From Deltaproteobacteria bacterium (GTDB taxonomy: Bacteria; Desulfobacterota; Desulfobacteria; Desulfobacterales; Desulfatibacillaceae), in assembly GCA_019308705.1 (NCBI GenBank), contig JAFDHW010000059.1:1-9856 (forward strand): DNA of 9,856 bases, written 5' to 3'. Both the position numbers and the translations under genes were made by a program. Of the stretch, positions 6,202 through 9,856 are shown piece after piece. The notes beneath the pieces are model-generated. The model searched no databases. It was given only the letters and a program-made list of their open reading frames with translations, and had not been told where the DNA came from. Positions within the stretch are counted from its first letter, which is position 1. Each line of letters begins with the position of its first letter.

Positions 6202-6953
6202 AGCAGGCCCTTCCGGGCCAGGATGTCCGCCAGCTTCTCCGCCTTTTCCCGGGCGGTGCCCTCCAAAAACCTCCCCGGCGGGGGCGGCGGGGGCTCCATG
6301 AGCGCCCCCGAGGCCAGGGAGGCTTCCCCGCCCTCGGCGGGCAGGACCCGTATGGATTCCTTGTTGGCCCTCAGCACGTGGGACAGGGTTGGGTAGCGGG
6401 GGGTGATACCCGAGGACTGGATGGTGAGCACCGCAGGCGGGTCCACTTCCAGGTCCTCGGCCATGCCCGCCTCCAGCTCCCGTACCACGGCCAGACCGTG
6501 TTTCCGGGGGGAGATCTCCACCACGCCGGCGACCCAGGGCCGGTCCAGAAGCGCGGCGGCCATGGGGCCGGTGCACCCGGCCATGGCGTCCTCGGAAAGC
6601 GCGCCGCAGAGCACAAGGTCCGCGCCGGTCTCCCGGGCGGCCCGGGCCAGGCCCCTGGCCGCTTCCAGGGGGTCGATGAAGCCTTCGCCCGCCTCCACCC
6701 GCATGCCCTTGTCCGCGCCCATGGCAAGCGCCCGGCGCACCACGGCCTCGGCCCGGGGAGGGCCCACGGACACCGCGGCCACGGTCTTGGCCGCACCGGC
6801 TTCCCGAAGCACGAGGGCCTGCTCCAGGGCAAAGGCGTCCAGCCGGTTCATGGCCCACCGGCCCCCCGCCGGTTCCACCCATCCGGTCTCCGGGGAAAGC
6901 GCCAGGGGCTCGTCCGGGTCAGGCACCTGTTTTACGCACACCAACACGTTCAA
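6198..6953 (-). CDS. etfB: Electron transfer flavoprotein beta subunit
   Basis: EtfB is the beta subunit that holds AMP in ordinary ETFs, or a second FAD in bifurcating ETFs. The 251-residue protein matches the family throughout: MNVLVCVKQVPDPDE (1-15), NRLDAFALEQAL (36-47), VGPPRAEAVVRRALAMGAD (63-81) and PRYPTLSHVLRANK (185-198). The nucleotide-binding loop reads CGALSEDAMAGCTGP (116-130). Compared with the usual D-G-D-T-x-Q-x-G-P type, the second D/T and the Q are replaced by Met/Ala and Cys. There is a run of six prolines at 221-226. The start is a TTG at 6953 because the family begins exactly there (MNVLVCVK) and GGAGGA lies 5 nt upstream. An in-frame ATG at 7055 would add 34 non-homologous residues. 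No dehydrogenase or iron-sulfur partner gene is in view. Confidence 0.93.
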   Translation of the reverse strand: MNVLVCVKQVPDPDEPLALSPETGWVEPAGGRWAMNRLDAFALEQALVLREAGAAKTVAAVSVGPPRAEAVVRRALAMGADKGMRVEAGEGFIDPLEAARGLARAARETGADLVLCGALSEDAMAGCTGPMAAALLDRPWVAGVVEISPRKHGLAVVRELEAGMAEDLEVDPPAVLTIQSSGITPRYPTLSHVLRANKESIRVLPAEGGEASLASGALMEPPPPPPGRFLEGTAREKAEKLADILARKGLL

Positions 6954-6969
6954 TGTCTTCCTCCGGAGG
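6954..6969 (-). promoter_or_regulatory. Strong ribosome binding site deciding the TTG start of etfB
   Basis: On the minus strand GGAGGA (6964-6959) is followed by five bases and then TTG (6953-6951). The site is half of a perfect 10-bp palindrome CCTCCGGAGG (6960-6969), so the Shine-Dalgarno is directly preceded by its own complement. A loop that tight is unlikely to fold stably. Confidence 0.75.
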
Positions 6970-7103
6970 GATTTTCCCCGCCCTTGCCGGGCAAAGTCAA
7001 GGCGCGGCGCGCACCGGCGGGGACCCGAAATGGGCCGTTGAAAGCTCTTTGGCAAGAAAACCCTCCCCTACGGGTTGAACTTATTGTATATTCGCCATGC
7101 AGC

Positions 7104-7170
7104 CTCCCGGAAGCGCCCAACGGGTTCGCGGTCCGGGAGCGCCACGCCCTTATCCACCCCAGCCGGGAGA
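7104..7170 (+). promoter_or_regulatory. Leader with alternative pairings that include the YihY/BrkB ribosome binding site
   Basis: CTCCCGGA (7104-7111) is perfectly complementary to TCCGGGAG (7132-7139). Its first seven bases are also complementary to CCGGGAG at 7163-7169, which contains the Shine-Dalgarno GGGAGA (7165-7170) of the following TTG start. The two pairings exclude each other, so one state would leave the ribosome binding site free and the other would hide it. The pairing is seen in the sequence. Regulation is inference, and GC-rich 7-mers recur by chance. Confidence 0.3.
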
Positions 7171-7175
7171 AAGCC

Positions 7176-8501
7176 TTGGAAAACCCGTACACGCGGGCCG
7201 AGCGGTTCTTCAAGCGCGACATCTGGGCCATGAAAACCCGGGAGCTGCCCCGGGGCAAGGCCGTCTGGTACAAGTTTCTGCGGGTGGTCACCGCGGCGGT
7301 GGCGGGGTTCCAGAAGGAGGACGGGTTCAGGCGGGCCAGCGCGCTCACCTTTTACACCCTTCTTTCCGTGGTTCCCATCCTGGCCCTGGTCATGGGCGTG
7401 GCCAAGGGCTTCGGGTTCCAGGCCACCATCGAGTCCCAGCTCCACCAGTTCATCTACGGCCAGGAAGAAGTGGTGAGCCGGCTCATCCAGTTCGCCCTGG
7501 CCATGCTGGAGGAGAGCAAGGCCGGGGTGTTCGCCGGGGTGGGCATCGTCATCCTGTTCTGGAGCGTGATCCGCATCCTGCGGAACCTGGAGGATGCCTT
7601 AAATCACATCTGGGGCACCCCGGGCCGCACCATCCCCCGCATGATCACGGATTACCTGGCCGTGAGCATCCTGGCGCCCATGTTGTGGCTCATCGCTTCC
7701 ACGGGGACCGTGGTGGTGGCGCGCTACCTGCGGGAGATCTCGGAAAGCTACCAGGTGGTGGGCTGGAGCAAACCCCTGCTCTCCCATCTGTTGCACCTTC
7801 TGCCCTACAGCGTCATCGCGCTGGCCTTGGCGTTTGTCTACATCTTCCTGCCCAACCGGGCCATCCGGTGGCGGGCGGGGTTCATGGGGGGCGTGCTGGC
7901 CGGGGCCATGTACCTGGTCTTCCAGTGGGTCTACATCAGCTTCCAGGTGGGCGTGAGCAAGTACAGCGCGGTGTACGGCGGCTTCGCGGCCCTGCCTTTG
8001 TTCGTGGTCTGGCTCAACGTCTCCTGGATCATCGTGCTGTTCGGCGCGGAGGTCTCCTTTGCCTTTGAGAACGCCCGCACCTGGGGATACGCCGCCGAGC
8101 GGGAGGACTGGAGCCCCTGGCGGTGCAAGACCCTGGCCCTTTTGGTGGGAAGGGAGGTGGCAAAAGACTTTGCCGGCGGAAAGCCCCCCCGCACGGCGGC
8201 GCAGATCGCCGACGCCCTGGACCTTCCCCCGGGCCTGGTGAACCGCTTCCTGGACCGGCTCATCGCGGCGAAGGTGATCCACCCGGTGTGCGCGGACCGG
8301 GACGGAAACCCCACCTATGCCCCGGCCCGCCCCATTTCCGAGATCACCGCGGCGTGGGTCCTGGAGCGGCTGGAGCACCTGGGCGAGGAGGGATTGCAGC
8401 CCGGGGGGCCCAAGAACCTGGACAAGATGGACAAGTTACTGGAATCCTTCCAGAAGGCGACCGCCAAAACACGGGACAACAAGCCTCTGCATGAGCTCTA
8501 G
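7176..8501 (+). CDS. YihY/BrkB family inner membrane protein with C-terminal winged helix
   Basis: This is a polytopic membrane protein of the YihY/BrkB family (often mislabelled ribonuclease BN), whose function is not settled. The 441 residues hold the family hallmarks: RFFKRDIW (10-17), RASALTFYTLLSVVPILA (53-70), MGVAKGFGF (73-81), a membrane segment about 117-136 followed by NLEDALNHIWG (137-147), and a C-terminal membrane core ending VSKYSAVYGGFAALPLFVVW (260-279) and GAEVSFAFEN (290-299). About six membrane spans are visible. Residues about 315-385 look like a cytoplasmic winged-helix domain (TAAQIADALDLPPGLVNRFLDRL), as in longer family members. The TTG start at 7176 has GGGAGA five bases upstream and keeps the conserved FFKRDIW. 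The in-frame ATG at 7230 would remove it. The last 11 nt overlap the next gene, so the two are probably co-expressed. Confidence 0.9.
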   Translation: MENPYTRAERFFKRDIWAMKTRELPRGKAVWYKFLRVVTAAVAGFQKEDGFRRASALTFYTLLSVVPILALVMGVAKGFGFQATIESQLHQFIYGQEEVVSRLIQFALAMLEESKAGVFAGVGIVILFWSVIRILRNLEDALNHIWGTPGRTIPRMITDYLAVSILAPMLWLIASTGTVVVARYLREISESYQVVGWSKPLLSHLLHLLPYSVIALALAFVYIFLPNRAIRWRAGFMGGVLAGAMYLVFQWVYISFQVGVSKYSAVYGGFAALPLFVVWLNVSWIIVLFGAEVSFAFENARTWGYAAEREDWSPWRCKTLALLVGREVAKDFAGGKPPRTAAQIADALDLPPGLVNRFLDRLIAAKVIHPVCADRDGNPTYAPARPISEITAAWVLERLEHLGEEGLQPGGPKNLDKMDKLLESFQKATAKTRDNKPLHEL

Positions 8502-9813
8502 CCGCACAAGCTTTCTCCTTTGCGCCCTCTGCGTCCTGGTCCTGCCCATCGCCGCCCTGCCGCCAGCAAGCGGCCTGGCCGCAGCCGGGCCGCCCGCGCC
8601 GTCGGAGCTTTCCGCCCTGCACCGGGCCCGCGAGCTTCTGGCCGCCGGCAAGCCGGACCAGGCCGAACGGGCGCTTTTGCCCGTGGCGGGAGAGGACGCC
8701 CACCCCCTGGTGGACCTGCTTTTGGGGAAGGCCCTGGCCGCCCTGGGCAGGAACCAAGAGGCGGCGGAGCGGTTCGGCCGGGCAGCGGAAAAGGACCCGG
8801 GCCTGTGGCAGGCCCAGGCTGCCCTGGGCCATGCGTACCTGGCCCTGGACGAGCCCGTTGCGGCGGCCGCGGCCTTTGAACGCGCCCACGCCGCGTCCGG
8901 CGGAAACCCGGATCTTCTCCTCGCCGCGGGTCACGCCCTGGAGCGGGCCAAAGACCCGGAACAGGCCGCCGGAATATACCAGAAGGTCTTGGACCAGTAC
9001 CCGGAACACGCGGTCCCGGCCCAGGAGGGCCTGGCCCGGTCGCTCCTGGCCGCCAACCGGCCCGGCGACGCCCTGCCCCATCTCCGCGGGCTGGCTCAAG
9101 AGGAGGGAGAGAGCGCCCGCCCGTGGCGCAGGGTCCTGGTGAGCACCCTGGCCCGATGCGGCCGGACGGACGAGGCCCTGTCCCTGGCCGGGCGATACGC
9201 GGCGGCCGACCCGGGCGGCGGCTGGTGGCGGGTGCGGTCGCGGCTCTACCTGGAGGAAAACGACCCCGAGGGCGCCCTGGCGTGCCTGCTGGCCGCCGGA
9301 TACCTAACGCCCCTGAAGGGCCGGGAAGCCATCCTGGCCGGGGACCTGGCCCGCGAGGCGGGCGCGCCCTCCCTGGCGGCCCAGCTCTACGCGGACCGGA
9401 CGCAAGGCGCGGCCGGGCCGGAGCTGTACCTGAAGCTTTCCCATGCCTGGATGCAGGCAAAGGAGCCGGAGACGGCCCTCCAGTGGGCCCGGGAAGGGGA
9501 GTCGCTTTTCCCGGACCCGCGGCTTGCCGCGCTTTGCGCCTCGCTTTTGTGGGAACTGGAACGCTGGCCCGAGGCCGCCGCCGCATGGGAGCGGGCCGCG
9601 GCCGGGTTCGGCGAACCCGGCCGGGCCTGGACCTACGCCGCCTGGGCGCACTTTCGGGCCGAAAACCGCGCCGCCGCCGCAAAAGCTTTGGACAAGGCGC
9701 TCTCCCTGGGGTTTACCGGGCAGGAGGCCCAAAGGCTGAGCCGCCTCCTCAACCAGGACCAGCCGCGCCCCGACCCTTCCCCTTCACGCGCTACCGAAAA
9801 CAAGGCGTCTTGA
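8491..9813 (+). CDS. Exported tetratricopeptide-repeat protein
   Basis: This 440-residue protein starts with a Sec-type signal sequence (hydrophobic 8-23, possible cleavage near 28-32) and is then almost all alpha-helical TPR-like repeats. Clear units include [24 protein letters not shown] (75-98), [25 protein letters not shown] (108-132), [31 protein letters not shown] (141-171), [19 protein letters not shown] (180-198) and [25 protein letters not shown] (311-335), with weaker ones up to about 415. The tail (421-440) is low complexity. Such periplasmic solenoids bind partner proteins. The segment [24 protein letters not shown] (270-293) reminds me of TPR proteins linked to TonB/ExbB systems in Desulfobacterota, but none is present here. 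The ATG at 8491 was chosen because it opens the signal sequence. Its ribosome binding site is poor, which fits translational coupling to the overlapping upstream gene. Confidence 0.82.
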   Translation: MSSSRTSFLLCALCVLVLPIAALPPASGLAAAGPPAPSELSALHRARELLAAGKPDQAERALLPVAGEDAHPLVDLLLGKALAALGRNQEAAERFGRAAEKDPGLWQAQAALGHAYLALDEPVAAAAAFERAHAASGGNPDLLLAAGHALERAKDPEQAAGIYQKVLDQYPEHAVPAQEGLARSLLAANRPGDALPHLRGLAQEEGESARPWRRVLVSTLARCGRTDEALSLAGRYAAADPGGGWWRVRSRLYLEENDPEGALACLLAAGYLTPLKGREAILAGDLAREAGAPSLAAQLYADRTQGAAGPELYLKLSHAWMQAKEPETALQWAREGESLFPDPRLAALCASLLWELERWPEAAAAWERAAAGFGEPGRAWTYAAWAHFRAENRAAAAKALDKALSLGFTGQEAQRLSRLLNQDQPRPDPSPSRATENKAS

Positions 9814-9856
9814 ACTATCTCCGCGCCATAGCCAACCGGCGCATGCTGGTTTCCCT
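9810..9856 (+). CDS. Start of a possible AmpG-like MFS permease (truncated by window end)
   Basis: A frame begins at TTG 9810, overlapping the TPR stop (TTGA), with AAGG four bases upstream, and stays open to the window end. The 15 visible residues ([15 protein letters not shown]) resemble the cytoplasmic lead-in of AmpG-type transporters, which import cell-wall muropeptides. E. coli AmpG opens with a similar YLR-x-n-PR segment before its first membrane span. Fifteen residues are too few for certainty. An alternative start is ATG 9843. Confidence 0.4.
   Translation, partial: MNYLRAIANRRMLVS

Larger units (their letters stand above)
6954..7175. promoter_or_regulatory. Divergent intergenic region between etfB and the YihY/BrkB gene
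   Basis: These 222 nt separate two divergently transcribed units, so promoters for both should lie here. The most AT-rich stretch is 7076-7092. TATATT (7087-7092) could be a forward -10 box, and TACAAT on the minus strand (7088-7083) could be a reverse one. Neither has a recognisable -35 at 16-18 nt. The 5' half near etfB is GC-rich with no recognisable gene. A leader inverted repeat is listed separately. Confidence 0.35.

Noticed and set aside
4915..6396. Long forward frame opposite yidD and etfA
   Set aside because: It is antisense to genes with firm family motifs, and its translation is low complexity.
6960..6969. Palindrome CCTCCGGAGG as a repressor operator
   Set aside because: It coincides with the etfB Shine-Dalgarno, which explains half of it, and GC-rich 10-mers of this sort are common here.
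7049..7054. TTGGCA as a -35 box or half of a sigma-54 promoter
   Set aside because: No matching -10 at 16-18 nt and no GC/TTGC -12 element at the right distance.
7075..7092. TTGAAC plus TATATT as a -35/-10 pair
   Set aside because: The two boxes are only 6 nt apart, far too close for sigma-70.
6378..7175. Upstream extension of the YihY/BrkB frame to give 707 residues
   Set aside because: The extra part lies antisense to etfB and has no family similarity. Known family N-termini begin near the TTG at 7176.
8498..9682. 394-codon minus-strand frame opposite the TPR gene
   Set aside because: Arg/Pro/Gly-rich composition and no motifs, and it lies opposite a clear TPR protein.

Overview
The window is GC-rich bacterial chromosome with tightly packed genes, strong G/C third-position bias, long meaningless open frames on the opposite strand, and frequent 4-nt start/stop overlaps. 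The gene content (dephospho-CoA kinase, soluble ETF, a YidD variant with 'SPVDGDRCP', a YihY/BrkB protein with a C-terminal winged helix, a secreted TPR protein) suggests a Gram-negative anaerobe. My best guess is a high-GC Desulfobacterota-like organism. That placement rests on family resemblance recalled from memory and is inference. I saw no phage, IS, CRISPR, tRNA or rRNA, and no sign of recent transfer.

Left block (+ strand, 97-4720): coaE makes CoA. After a 78-nt gap with a possible promoter and a small hairpin comes a three-gene unit joined by two ATGA overlaps: a membrane-anchored extracytoplasmic transglutaminase-fold protein (intact Cys/His/Asp), an ABC ATPase, and a 12-TM permease built from two 6-TM halves. 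Together they look like one envelope export system with a dedicated periplasmic enzyme. Its substrate is unknown, and it is the best candidate here for something poorly described.

Centre (4721-4786): convergent gene ends with overlapping rho-independent terminators, one per strand, whose stems share bases.

Middle block (- strand, 6953 down to 4787): etfB-etfA-yidD, again joined by ATGA overlaps. EtfB and EtfA form an electron-transfer flavoprotein. The last gene is a YidD-like protein with an N-terminal hydrophobic extension, coupled to etfA rather than sitting in the usual rpmH-rnpA-yidD-yidC neighbourhood.

Right block (+ strand, 7176-end): divergent from etfB across a 222-nt region holding a possible promoter and an interesting inverted-repeat leader. 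It contains a YihY/BrkB membrane protein (TTG start), an exported TPR protein overlapping it by 11 nt, and the first 47 nt of a gene whose start resembles AmpG-type MFS permeases (TTGA overlap). Three of the eight complete genes plus the partial one appear to start with TTG or to depend on translational coupling, so start choice matters here. Most of the window is ordinary envelope and metabolic content. The points worth a second look are the transglutaminase/ABC unit, the yidD-etf coupling, the degenerate nucleotide motif in EtfB, and the brkB leader.
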